41,886 nucleotides of DNA, taken from positions 1 through 41,886 of the forward strand of contig JAIDSM010000013.1 of NCBI GenBank assembly GCA_029061225.1, read 5' to 3'. Under the pieces are notes generated by a model. That model did not search any database. It was not told the origin of the DNA and saw nothing but the letters and a program-made list of their open reading frames with translations. This document shows, in pieces, positions 25,400 through 33,248 of the stretch. The first letter of the stretch is position 1. Every line of letters begins with the position of its first letter. The position numbers and the translations under genes are program-made. The stretch comes from Muribaculaceae bacterium (lineage in GTDB: Bacteria; Bacteroidota; Bacteroidia; Bacteroidales; Muribaculaceae).

Positions 25400-26767
25400 T
25401 CATCGTATCTTCAGCGTGACGAACGTCAGGGCCGCCAGCAGGATGCCTATGATCCAGAAGCGCACCACTATCTTGGATTCCGGTATCGGCTGCTTAGGGA
25501 AGTTGACCAGACACTTGATGCCCTGATCTCCTGCTTTCTGGAAGTGATGGTGGAGAGGTGTCATCTTGAAGATTCTGCGTCCCTGACCGTATTTCTTCTT
25601 GGTCATCTTGAAATATGCCACCTGCATCACTACAGAGAGGTCTTCGATGAAGAATATTAGGCAGAGCAGAGGGATGAGGAGTTCCTTACGTATGAGGATG
25701 GCGAAGACGGCGAGAATGCCGCCAAGCATCAGCGATCCCGTGTCTCCCATGAAGACCTGTGCAGGGAATGCGTTATACCACAGGAAGCCTACGAGCGCGC
25801 CGATGAAAGCAGCCGCATAGACTACAAGCTCTTCCGAACCCGGTATATACATTATGTCGAGATATCCGGAGTATATCACGTTGCCTCCGAGATAGGCCAT
25901 CACTGCGAGGGCCACTCCAATTATGGCCGATGTGCCTGCGCAAAGGCCGTCGAGACCGTCTGTGAGGTTGGCTCCGTTGCTGACGGCGGTCACTGCTACT
26001 ATCACGACGATCACGAAGATTATCCACCCTGCCGTCTGGGCCGCGTTCTCGTTGGGAATCCACGAAGTCAGCCATTCATAGTTGAAGTTGTTGTTCTTCA
26101 CGAAAGGAATCGTGGTCTCAGGACTTTTGTATACCTTTACAGGATGTACGGTACGTTCCTGATCGGCGGTGTCGTAAGTACTCGATGCCATTACTACGGA
26201 GGGGCCGTCGTTGGAGGAGGAGGAGATGGAAGACGCCGTTATCAGCTCCTCGAAGGCTTCGTTTTCGCTTGTCAGCGGCACGCTGCTCATCTTAATCGAA
26301 GGCGAGAGCCACATCGTAATTCCCACGAGAAGGCCGAGGCCGACCTGTCCGATGATCTTGTATTTTCCCTGCAGACCGTCTTTATTGTGGTATTTGATCT
26401 TGCGGTAGTCGTCGAGAAAACCGATGGCTCCTGTCCAAAGCGTGGCCACGAGCATCAATATCATGTATATGTTGGTGAGGTTGCCTATCAGCAGGCATGG
26501 GACCATGATCGACGCTATGATTATGATTCCGCCCATTGTAGGGGTGCCGGTCTTCTTCATCTGTCCTTCCAGGCCAAGATTGCGCACCACTTCCCCTACC
26601 TGCATCCTCTGCAGGCGGTCGATGATGTGTCGTCCGAAAATGAGCGCGATGAGGAGGGCGATCGTGAATGTCGCTCCCGCGCGGAATGATATGTAGGTCA
26701 TCAGATGCCGCCCCGGGAAGTCGAATGAGGCGGAATCCTGTAGGTATTCGAAAATGGAGTAAAGCAT
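25400..26767 (-). CDS. mraY: Phospho-MurNAc-pentapeptide transferase (MraY) with a long insert
   Basis: MraY transfers phospho-MurNAc-pentapeptide to undecaprenyl phosphate to make lipid I. The 455-aa membrane enzyme has KKTGTPTMGG (71-80), the Mg2+-binding pair Asp119-Asp120, NLTDGLDGL (267-275), GDTGSL (341-346) and MTPLHHHFQ (402-410). Residues about 158-243 are a hydrophilic, Ser/Asp-rich insert absent from the 360-aa E. coli protein; Bacteroidota MraY proteins are generally long here. The gene starts 33 bases after murE. No murF lies between murE and mraY, unlike the E. coli order. Confidence 0.95.
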   Translation of the reverse strand: MLYSIFEYLQDSASFDFPGRHLMTYISFRAGATFTIALLIALIFGRHIIDRLQRMQVGEVVRNLGLEGQMKKTGTPTMGGIIIIASIMVPCLLIGNLTNIYMILMLVATLWTGAIGFLDDYRKIKYHNKDGLQGKYKIIGQVGLGLLVGITMWLSPSIKMSSVPLTSENEAFEELITASSISSSSNDGPSVVMASSTYDTADQERTVHPVKVYKSPETTIPFVKNNNFNYEWLTSWIPNENAAQTAGWIIFVIVVIVAVTAVSNGANLTDGLDGLCAGTSAIIGVALAVMAYLGGNVIYSGYLDIMYIPGSEELVVYAAAFIGALVGFLWYNAFPAQVFMGDTGSLMLGGILAVFAILIRKELLIPLLCLIFFIEDLSVVMQVAYFKMTKKKYGQGRRIFKMTPLHHHFQKAGDQGIKCLVNFPKQPIPESKIVVRFWIIGILLAALTFVTLKIR

Positions 26768-26800
26768 TTCTTCAGATAATTATGAATTATGCATTGTGCA

Positions 26801-28258
26801 TTATGAATTGAAGAAGGCTGTCACTTCCTCCCGGTCGTCGAAGTGATGTCGCACTCCCTTTATCTCCTGATAGGGCTCATGGCCTTTTCCTGCGATGAGC
26901 ACTACTCCTCCCTCCGGGCATGTGGATAGTGCGGTGCGTATAGCCTCGCGTCGGTCGGTGATGCAGAGTGTGCGCCGCAGCTCCTCGGCGCTCAGCCCGG
27001 TCTTCATCATGGCTATGATGGCATCCGGCTCTTCGTCGCGCGGATTGTCGGAGGTCAGGATGAGCCTGTCGGAGCGGCATGCGGCTTCCTGCGCCATCAT
27101 CGGGCGCTTGCCATGGTCGCGGTTGCCTCCCGCTCCCACTACGGTGCATATATAGCCGTCTGAGCCGAGCACCTCGCGGATGGTGTCGAGCACGTTTACC
27201 AGTGCGTCGGGAGTGTGGGCATAGTCTACGATGGCGGTCACTCCGGATGGACCGCGGAAGGTCTGGAAGCGACCGGCCACGGGCACGAGGCGGCTCATGT
27301 TGACGAGCAGCTCCTCTTTCGGAAGCCCGGCAAGGTATGCCGCGCCGTAGACGGCAGTCAGGTTGTAGGCGTTGAAGCGCCCGGTGAACTGCACCTCCAC
27401 TTCCCGTCCGTTGAGCGATAGGAGAGTGCCGTCAAGGCGGCTTTCCACGACGCGTCCGCGGAAGTCGGCGTCGCTGCGGAGCGAGTATGTATATGTTTTG
27501 GCCTTAGTGTTCTGTATCATGTAGCGTCCGGCCTTGTCGTCGATGTTGACAAGCGCGAATGCCGAGGAGGGGAGCATATCGAAGAAGGCTTTCTTCGCGT
27601 TCATGTAGTTTTCCACCGATCCGTGATAGTCAAGATGGTCGCGGGTCAGGTTGGAGAAGATGGCGCCGGTGAAGTGAAGGCCTGCTATGCGTTTCTGCTG
27701 CGCGGCGTGGCTTGAGACTTCCATGAAGGCGTATTCACATCCGGCTTCCACCATCTCGGCCAGGAGGCCGTTGAGGGTGATGGGGTCGGGCGTGGTGTGG
27801 GTAGTGGGGATGGCGCGCGTGCCGACATAGTTGCATACCGTGGATATGAGTCCTGCCTCAAAACCTTCGAGTCTGGCCATCTCGTAGAGGAGGGTAGCGG
27901 TGGTCGTCTTGCCGTTGGTGCCTGTGACTCCTACAAGCTTTAGGCTTTGCGAGGGATGGCCATACCATGCCGATGCGAGGCGGCCGAGGGCGTCGGAAGA
28001 GTCCGCCACGCGGATGTAGGTGATTCCCGGCTCGAACTGCGACGGCATAGTCTCGCATATGATGGCCCCCACATGGGCGGAAGCCACTACGGGAATGTAC
28101 TTATGTCCGTCGGTAGTCACGCCGCGTACGGCGACGAACATACCCTCTTTCTGCGCTTTGCGAGAATCGCTTTCGAGCGCGACTATGTTTTTATCGGTGT
28201 CTCCCACTATTTCGAGAGGCTTGATGTCCTTAAGCAGTGTCGATAGTTTTGCAGTCAT
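26801..28258 (-). CDS. murE: UDP-MurNAc-tripeptide synthetase (MurE), meso-DAP type
   Basis: MurE adds the third peptide residue to UDP-MurNAc-L-Ala-D-Glu. The 485-aa protein has GVTGTNGKTTT (110-120), the carbamylated-Lys region NLTRDHLDYHGS (203-214) and DYAHTPDAL (345-353). DNPR at 404-407 is the motif for meso-diaminopimelate recognition, so the cell wall is predicted to be DAP-type. The C-terminal GKGHEPYQEI is standard. It follows ftsI by 100 bases, a gap with complementary repeats that could fold. Confidence 0.96.
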   Translation of the reverse strand: MTAKLSTLLKDIKPLEIVGDTDKNIVALESDSRKAQKEGMFVAVRGVTTDGHKYIPVVASAHVGAIICETMPSQFEPGITYIRVADSSDALGRLASAWYGHPSQSLKLVGVTGTNGKTTTATLLYEMARLEGFEAGLISTVCNYVGTRAIPTTHTTPDPITLNGLLAEMVEAGCEYAFMEVSSHAAQQKRIAGLHFTGAIFSNLTRDHLDYHGSVENYMNAKKAFFDMLPSSAFALVNIDDKAGRYMIQNTKAKTYTYSLRSDADFRGRVVESRLDGTLLSLNGREVEVQFTGRFNAYNLTAVYGAAYLAGLPKEELLVNMSRLVPVAGRFQTFRGPSGVTAIVDYAHTPDALVNVLDTIREVLGSDGYICTVVGAGGNRDHGKRPMMAQEAACRSDRLILTSDNPRDEEPDAIIAMMKTGLSAEELRRTLCITDRREAIRTALSTCPEGGVVLIAGKGHEPYQEIKGVRHHFDDREEVTAFFNS

Positions 28259-28273
28259 ATGTTGTTTTTTGTT

Positions 28274-28354
28274 TTCATCGTTTTCGTCGTCTTCATCGTT
28301 TTCGTCGTTTTATCGTGTTTCTGTGACAACGATGACAACGCCGATAACGATGAA
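28274..28354 (-). repeat. Complementary repeat blocks between ftsI and murE
   Basis: Two TTCATCGTT blocks (28274-28282, 28292-28300) face two AACGATG blocks (28328-28334, 28346-28354). In the transcript these could pair into a long hairpin just upstream of murE. The intervening DNA is built from TCGTTTTCGTCG-type units. Confidence 0.6.
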
Positions 28355-28358
28355 TACT

Positions 28359-30497
28359 TTAAATGGCGAGCGTCAGGGTTATCTTCTGTCCCCTGACGGC
28401 TTTCGATCCGGGCTGGAGCGATTGTCTCGTGACCCTTCCGGCTCCCTGGACGGCTACGTTCAGTCCGCGGCTTTCAAGGAGCTTGATCGCCGAGCGGAGG
28501 TCGTAGCCTGTGACGTCAGGCACCTTTCCCGCAGGGAAATCATTCTTTGCGGCGACCTTCCTGATCGGGTTGCCGATGGATCCGGCTATTTTCTCCGCAT
28601 CGTCGACGGCGCTCGCCGCTACGGTCGGACGTTCTCCCGAGTTGGTCTTGGGGAGGCGTGGGGTATGTGCTAGCATGCCCCGGGCGTGCATCTTTAGAGC
28701 TATCTGCTTCATGACCTGTCCTGAGGTGCGGTTTGCGCTAAGTCCTGCGGCTCCCTGCACGAGCACCATGCAACTGTATTTCGGTTGCTCGTAGGGGAAG
28801 AATCCCGCGAAGGCGAAACGCCTTTTAGCGGCGTTGTATTGTCCTTTCTCCACCGGGAACGCCGTTCCGGTCTTTCCTACGATCTTCACTCGGTCGTCGC
28901 GCACGAGCCGGGCCGTACCGTGTTCGCCCCATACTACTTCGTGGATACACTGCTTGACCTTCTCGGCGGTCTCGGGCGAGCATATTTGGTCGCGGATATA
29001 GCTGATCGGAATGACGGAGTCTCCCTTCTCGGAGCGAAGCGCACGTACGAGGTGAGGCCTTACCAGACGCCCTTTGTTGGCGATTGCGTTGTAGTAGGCG
29101 AGTGTATACAGAGGCGGTATCATGGTGTTGTAGCCGTAGGCCTGCCGAGCGAGGTCGAGATGGCGGGATACGAGGGTGATCGGCTGCCCCTTGCTGTTGG
29201 TCGGTTCCAGACGGCGCACCTGTGGCACCTGTTCGCCTGCGATGCCGGAGTTGATGCGGTCGAAGAATCCGATTGAGGCAAGGCGGTCGTGGTATTTCGC
29301 GGGGTCTGAAGCGTATCCCTTGAATATTACGCGGGCGATGCCGGTATTGCTCGACATCTCTATCACCTGCTTCATGGTCTTGACTCCAGGGGCGTGCGGG
29401 TCATGGGTCCTCTGGAAGGGTGAACAGTCTACCGTCTGGTTGACGCTCGTCACAAGGCCGTCTTCAAATGCTATCATCATCGAGATGGGCTTGATGACTG
29501 ATCCGGGCTCGTAGGGTAGGACCGCACGGTTGAGAGCCTCGCCGTAGCTGCCGTCGTCCATGCGCTCGATGCTTGAGAGCGCTACAATTTCCCCTGTGGC
29601 GACCTCCATCAGGATCGCTGTCCCCCATTCGCAATTGTATTGGGAGCAAATATCCTGCAGGCTTTCCTCCACAATGTCCTGAAGGTCGATGTCGATTGTG
29701 GTGAGCAGGTCATAGCCGGGTGTGGGGGGAGTGGTCACCCAGTTGCCGTATCCTTTGGTCAGCGGCACCTGCTTCGCGTATCCGGGTTTGCCGTAGAGAA
29801 GGGAGTCAAGGTCTTTCTCCAGACCGGAATATCCATGGATCTCGCCTTTATGGCGGGTGGTCTCCGTGACTACCTCATGCACTCGTCCGATGCTTCGGTT
29901 GGCCATCTTTCCATATGGATATATCCGGCGTGAGTGCTCCTCTTTATATAGCGGGCATCGGAATCCGGCCCCCTTGAAGTCGCGTATGAATACGAATTTG
30001 CGGGCTGAGTCGAATTCCTCGAGCGGGCGGTTGCGCGCTATGGTCAGCGAACGCGTGCGTTTGCCGGGCTTCTTCTCCAACTCTTCATGAAGCCGGACGC
30101 GCCAGGACTTCTCCGCGCGTGTCTTAGCATCGTCTTTCTTGGGGTCGAAGCGCGGATAGTATAGGTCGAGGGTGTCGGCCAGGGAATCGAGCTTTGCGGT
30201 AAGCTTCGACTTCGGCATAGACATTATCTTGTTGTGGCGCATGTCGATCTTTATGTCGCAGACCTTGACGTTGCAGGCCAGTATGTTGCCGTTGGAGGCG
30301 AGTATGCTTCCCCTTTCGGGGGCTATGGTGTCTATCTTCGAGAGCTGCTTTTCGGCGCGGTCGTTCCATTCCGAAGCCTCCACGACGGTGGTGCGAAACA
30401 TGTTCCACACTATTCCCAGCGCCATCAGGAGGAAAAAGCTCGTGATCACTCCATAGCGGATGAAGATGCGTCTTTTGTTGCTTCCTTTCTTTGCCAT
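28359..30497 (-). CDS. ftsI: Septal transpeptidase FtsI (PBP3) with C-terminal PASTA domain
   Basis: FtsI cross-links septal peptidoglycan together with FtsW. The 712-aa class B PBP has a cytoplasmic Lys/Arg start, one TM (about 12-32) and a pedestal domain with APERGSILASNGNILA (59-74). The transpeptidase motifs are Ser333-x-x-Lys336 (PGSVIKP), SSN at 382-384 and KTG at 542-544. Residues about 657-712 are one PASTA domain (VPDVTGYDLRSAIKLLESRG). From memory, PASTA-tailed FtsI is usual in Bacteroidota. It follows the ftsL-like gene by 9 bases. Confidence 0.96.
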   Translation of the reverse strand: MAKKGSNKRRIFIRYGVITSFFLLMALGIVWNMFRTTVVEASEWNDRAEKQLSKIDTIAPERGSILASNGNILACNVKVCDIKIDMRHNKIMSMPKSKLTAKLDSLADTLDLYYPRFDPKKDDAKTRAEKSWRVRLHEELEKKPGKRTRSLTIARNRPLEEFDSARKFVFIRDFKGAGFRCPLYKEEHSRRIYPYGKMANRSIGRVHEVVTETTRHKGEIHGYSGLEKDLDSLLYGKPGYAKQVPLTKGYGNWVTTPPTPGYDLLTTIDIDLQDIVEESLQDICSQYNCEWGTAILMEVATGEIVALSSIERMDDGSYGEALNRAVLPYEPGSVIKPISMMIAFEDGLVTSVNQTVDCSPFQRTHDPHAPGVKTMKQVIEMSSNTGIARVIFKGYASDPAKYHDRLASIGFFDRINSGIAGEQVPQVRRLEPTNSKGQPITLVSRHLDLARQAYGYNTMIPPLYTLAYYNAIANKGRLVRPHLVRALRSEKGDSVIPISYIRDQICSPETAEKVKQCIHEVVWGEHGTARLVRDDRVKIVGKTGTAFPVEKGQYNAAKRRFAFAGFFPYEQPKYSCMVLVQGAAGLSANRTSGQVMKQIALKMHARGMLAHTPRLPKTNSGERPTVAASAVDDAEKIAGSIGNPIRKVAAKNDFPAGKVPDVTGYDLRSAIKLLESRGLNVAVQGAGRVTRQSLQPGSKAVRGQKITLTLAI

Positions 30498-30506
30498 GTC
30501 GTGTCG

Positions 30507-30923
30507 TTATTTATGTGATGAAGGATTGAGTCCTTCGCATTCTATCTCTACGGGAGGCTCCTCCTGATATTTCAGGCCGAGTCTTTTCTCATTCATGAGG
30601 CGTGTAAGTTCCGTCTCTCGTATGAGAGTCATATACCATGCCTTCTCATGTAGCTTCTCGCTTTCGGCACGCTGCAGTTCCCGGTTGAGCTGCTTGATCT
30701 CCGACATCCGCGTCTTCGTGCGGTAGCGCAGCCCCATCACTCCGATGAGGGCGGTTATAATCGCTATTATCATCCACGCGTTGCGCTTGAAGAATTCAAG
30801 CGAGACGGCGCGTCCCTCGCGGAGGTCGTCGGTATTGCGCTTGACCTGACTGGTCACCGCCGATCCGAACCCCTTTTTTTTCTTCTTTTCTTCGGTTCCC
30901 TTCTTTGTTATCTTCTTAGCCAT
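30507..30923 (-). CDS. ftsL: FtsL-like divisome membrane protein
   Basis: This 138-aa bitopic protein has a very basic cytoplasmic N-terminus (MAKKITKKGTEEKKKKKG), one TM (about 49-66, AWMIIAIITALIGVMGL) and then a charged periplasmic helix (71-110) with heptad-like spacing, likely a coiled coil. Sequence similarity to known FtsL is weak. The size, topology and position between rsmH and ftsI are those of FtsL, which recruits FtsI/FtsW together with FtsB and FtsQ. The symbol rests mainly on context. Confidence 0.75.
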   Translation of the reverse strand: MAKKITKKGTEEKKKKKGFGSAVTSQVKRNTDDLREGRAVSLEFFKRNAWMIIAIITALIGVMGLRYRTKTRMSEIKQLNRELQRAESEKLHEKAWYMTLIRETELTRLMNEKRLGLKYQEEPPVEIECEGLNPSSHK

Positions 30924-30932
30924 CCTATATCG

Positions 30933-31038
30933 TAGTCTTGAGTCTTAAGTCTTGAGTCTTGAGTCTTAAGTCTTGAGTCTTAAGTCTTAAGAGTTTTTTT
31001 ATATTTAATCTTTAATCTTTAGTCTTTAATCTTTAGTC
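30933..31038. repeat. Two short-repeat arrays between rsmH and the ftsL-like gene
   Basis: The 116-base gap consists almost wholly of two arrays. One is GAGTCTTAAGTCTT-type (about 30933-30991). The other is AATCTTTAATCTTTAG-type (about 31006-31038). The first resembles the array between mraY and murD, in opposite orientation. The second, read in the coding direction, gives AAAGATTAAAG as found before recA. Confidence 0.85.
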
Positions 31039-31039
31039 T

Positions 31040-31954
31040 TTAATCTTTAACCAGTTGCGCGGCGCGGAGCTTGGCGCTCCTGCTGCGCGGGTTGAGTTCC
31101 ACTTCTTCGGCGTCGGCAGTGATTGGCGAGCGGGTGATCTGCCGCCAGTCGCAGATCGGCTTTCCGAAGAAGTCTTTCTCTATGTTCCCCTCGGCATTGC
31201 CTGATCGGAAGAAGTTTTTCACTATCCTGTCTTCCACAGAGTGGTAGGTCAGGATTACGGCGCGTCCTCCCTCCTTAAGCATGGATGGTGCCGCCGTAAG
31301 GAGTGTGGTGAGTGCTTCCATCTCTGAGTTCACGGCTATGCGCAGTGCCTGAAACACCTGGGCCATCTCTTTCTTTTCCCCTTTGGGATTAAGGGCCGGC
31401 CTTACGGCGTCGGCAAGCTGGAATGTAGTCAGTATGGGAGCCTTACCTCTCGCCGCGATGATCGCCTTAGCCGCTTTAGCCGGATCCTTGAGGTCGGCAT
31501 ATGTGCGGAAGAGCGATGTGAGGTCGCGGATGTCGTAACGCTCTAAAAGCCGGGCTGCCGTCAGGGGAGCCTTCTGATTCATCCGCATGTCGAGCGGAGC
31601 ATCTGAGCGGAAGGAAAATCCGCGTTCGGCATCATCGAAGTGATGGAACGACACTCCTAAGTCGGCCAGGATGCCGTCTACACGGTCCACTCCATGGTAG
31701 CGAAGAAAATTGCGCACGAATCGGAAATTGCTCCTTACGAATGTAAACCTCGGGTCGGCCGGTGCGTTCGCTATGGCGTCTTCATCCTGGTCAAAGGCAA
31801 TCAGGCGTCCGTCGGGGCCAAGCCTTTCAAGAATGGCGCGCGAATGGCCTCCGCCGCCGAAGGTGGCGTCGACATAGATGCCGTCCGGTTTGATGTCAAG
31901 ACATTCAAGGGTCTGCGGCAGCAGCGCGGGTATATGATAGGCAGGCTCAGACAT
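31040..31954 (-). CDS. rsmH: 16S rRNA (cytosine1402-N4)-methyltransferase RsmH (MraW)
   Basis: RsmH methylates N4 of C1402 in the ribosomal P site. From the ATG at 31954 the protein is 304 aa and starts with the family sequence EPAYHIPALLPQTLECL. It has the SAM loop DATFGGGGHSRAIL, the acidic FDQDEDAI, DLGVSFHHFDDAERGFSFR, and LTYHSVEDRIVKNFF near the end. An in-frame ATG at 32044 would add 30 residues from the promoter region and is not favoured. It is the first gene of the dcw cluster here; no mraZ precedes it. Confidence 0.95.
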   Translation of the reverse strand: MSEPAYHIPALLPQTLECLDIKPDGIYVDATFGGGGHSRAILERLGPDGRLIAFDQDEDAIANAPADPRFTFVRSNFRFVRNFLRYHGVDRVDGILADLGVSFHHFDDAERGFSFRSDAPLDMRMNQKAPLTAARLLERYDIRDLTSLFRTYADLKDPAKAAKAIIAARGKAPILTTFQLADAVRPALNPKGEKKEMAQVFQALRIAVNSEMEALTTLLTAAPSMLKEGGRAVILTYHSVEDRIVKNFFRSGNAEGNIEKDFFGKPICDWRQITRSPITADAEEVELNPRSRSAKLRAAQLVKD

Positions 31955-32007
31955 AGTCAGGTTTGCTTTGATGATATGCTCTTGTTTCAAAAATGAAAAT
32001 TCGAGCG

Positions 32008-32015
32008 TAAAATTA
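32008..32015 (-). promoter_or_regulatory. Possible -7 element of the dcw cluster
   Basis: The minus strand reads TAATTTTA then CGC, close to TAnnTTTG (last base differs), 54 bases before the rsmH start. Just upstream lie two TTTGC palindromes (32030-32064) and a TTATCTACA 9-mer (32077-32085). The promoter call is tentative, but the region is the only non-coding DNA in front of the cluster. Confidence 0.35.
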
Positions 32016-32029
32016 CAAAAATTCTTTGA

Positions 32030-32085
32030 AATTTGCGAATGCAAATTGTAATAATTTGCAAATTATAACAAAAAAATTATCTACA
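32030..32085. promoter_or_regulatory. Palindromes and a DnaA-box-like site upstream of rsmH
   Basis: AATTTGC-gaat-GCAAATT (32030-32047) and the perfect 12-bp palindrome AATTTGCAAATT (32053-32064) lie six bases apart. They are followed by TTATCTACA at 32077-32085, the same 9-mer that recurs in the candidate origin. They sit immediately upstream of the likely dcw promoter. A role as operators is inference. Confidence 0.4.
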
Positions 32086-32187
32086 GCACGACTGCACAAA
32101 CTCGACAGTGGGAAAAATTATCACTGACCATTAGTAATTTATCAGTGTATTTCGCCGTTATAGATAAAACTTAACACCATAAATATT

Positions 32188-32829
32188 ATGAATCGAAAGT
32201 TTATGGCCGCTGTTCTTCTCTCCGGAATAAGCTTCTCCGCAATGGCCGATGGCCTCTGGGGCGCCAAAGCCTCCTTAGACATCAATGTCCCCGGCAAATG
32301 GAAAGTCGGCGGCAACTCGACCAAACTCTATAAATCCGGGCTTGGCTTCTCTGTCGGCGGGGTCTACACTCACTATATTACCGACGGTTTCTTCCTCGAG
32401 CCCTCCCTGTCTCTGTTTTATGACACTTACTCCTGTGATTTCACCATTCAGTCAGATGTCAATTCAATCGGGGTCGAACCGCGCACCTACAAGTGGGGTC
32501 TTCGACTTCCCTTAGTGGTGGGATATACATTCGATATAACGGATGACTTCGCCATCTCTGTCTTCACAGGTCCGGAATTTGACTATGCTTTCGCCGGTGG
32601 TTATCGGTTGAAAGACAAGACCCTGCAGAAAGAGATAGGAGAGACCCTATTCGGTGCGGAAGACGGCATGCAGCGCCGCGTCAGCTGCTCATGGAAAGGT
32701 GGTATAGGCTTTCCCTTCTCCGACTGGCGGATAGATCTGGAGGCTGCCGCCGGAATCACAGACATCATAGTCGGCCCCGCGTCGATGAAAGAAAACCGTG
32801 TCTCCGTCTCTATCATTCGTTATTTCTGA
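32188..32829 (+). CDS. Small outer-membrane beta-barrel protein
   Basis: This 213-aa protein has a signal peptide (MNRKFMAAVLLSGISFSAMA, cut before DGLWG). It is followed by alternating hydrophobic strands ending in aromatic residues (GLGFSVGGVYTHY, FFLEPSLSLFYD, KWGLRLPLVVGYTF, FAISVFTGPEFDYAFAGG). It ends in VSVSIIRYF, the terminal aromatic expected of a barrel recognised by the BAM complex. This suggests an 8- to 10-strand barrel of the PorT/OmpX-like type common in Bacteroidota. It is divergent from the dcw cluster and separated from the oxidoreductase operon by a hairpin. Substrate or partner unknown. Confidence 0.8.
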   Translation: MNRKFMAAVLLSGISFSAMADGLWGAKASLDINVPGKWKVGGNSTKLYKSGLGFSVGGVYTHYITDGFFLEPSLSLFYDTYSCDFTIQSDVNSIGVEPRTYKWGLRLPLVVGYTFDITDDFAISVFTGPEFDYAFAGGYRLKDKTLQKEIGETLFGAEDGMQRRVSCSWKGGIGFPFSDWRIDLEAAAGITDIIVGPASMKENRVSVSIIRYF

Positions 32830-32872
32830 AAAACTGCACATTCGGGCTATTTTGAGCCAAATATTAAATTTT

Positions 32873-32913
32873 GTTAACATTTGCACCATGGTGGCAAATG
32901 TTAACTTTTTTTT
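32873..32913 (+). terminator. Perfect 12-bp inverted repeat with T run: terminator of the barrel gene and/or operator
   Basis: GTTAACATTTGC (32873-32884) and GCAAATGTTAAC (32894-32905) are perfect inverted copies around ACCATGGTG, followed by eight T (32906-32913). As RNA this is a classic rho-independent terminator, 43 bases after the barrel gene. The same half-site occurs again downstream of the next promoter, so it may also, or instead, be a protein-binding site. Confidence 0.7.
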
Positions 32914-32916
32914 GCT

Positions 32917-32924
32917 TATCTTTG
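32917..32924 (+). promoter_or_regulatory. -7 element of the oxidoreductase operon
   Basis: TATCTTTG followed by TGAG matches TAnnTTTG, 65 bases before the ferredoxin gene start. The expected -33 position falls inside the upstream inverted repeat, which has no TTTG there. That may mean dependence on a regulator. Confidence 0.55.
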
Positions 32925-32938
32925 TGAGTGTAAACAAG

Positions 32939-32956
32939 GGCAAATGTTAATTTGCC
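32939..32956 (+). promoter_or_regulatory. Second palindrome in the oxidoreductase leader
   Basis: GGCAAAT-gtta-ATTTGCC is a 7-bp inverted repeat starting a few bases after the predicted transcription start. Its left part, GGCAAATGTTAA, repeats the right arm of the 32873-32905 palindrome. A site overlapping the start region suits a repressor; the regulator is unknown. Confidence 0.5.
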
Positions 32957-32988
32957 AATGCTACCTTACTTAATATAGCAAAAAAAGA

Positions 32989-33219
32989 ATGGCAAAAATC
33001 AAAGGAGCCGTCACCGTCAACAAGGAGCGGTGCAAAGGATGCAATCTATGTGTGGTCGCCTGTCCGACCGACACTCTTTCGCTTCAGCCTCTTGAAGTGA
33101 ACGACCGTGGATATCATTTCGCCTATATGTCGAATCCCGATGCCTGCATCGGATGCTGCAGCTGCGCACTCGTATGCCCCGATGCCTGCATCGAGGTATA
33201 CCGGGTTAAAGTCGACTGA
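32989..33219 (+). CDS. 2-oxoacid:ferredoxin oxidoreductase, ferredoxin (delta) subunit
   Basis: This 76-aa ferredoxin has two [4Fe-4S] motifs: Cys15/18/21/25 (CKGCNLCVVACP) and Cys53/56/59/63 (CIGCCSCALVCP, with an additional Cys57). In the four-subunit enzymes it passes electrons from the TPP-bound intermediate to an external ferredoxin. It is the first gene of the operon, 29 bases before the alpha subunit gene, and small enough to be only the delta subunit. Homologues are often labelled VorD or KorD. Confidence 0.9.
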   Translation: MAKIKGAVTVNKERCKGCNLCVVACPTDTLSLQPLEVNDRGYHFAYMSNPDACIGCCSCALVCPDACIEVYRVKVD

Positions 33220-33248
33220 TTTCGCAAAACGTAAAACGCAAAAGAAAT

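Noticed and set aside
31955-32044. 30-residue N-terminal extension of RsmH
   Set aside because: It would be translated from the promoter/palindrome region; RsmH proteins start at the EPAYHIPALL segment.
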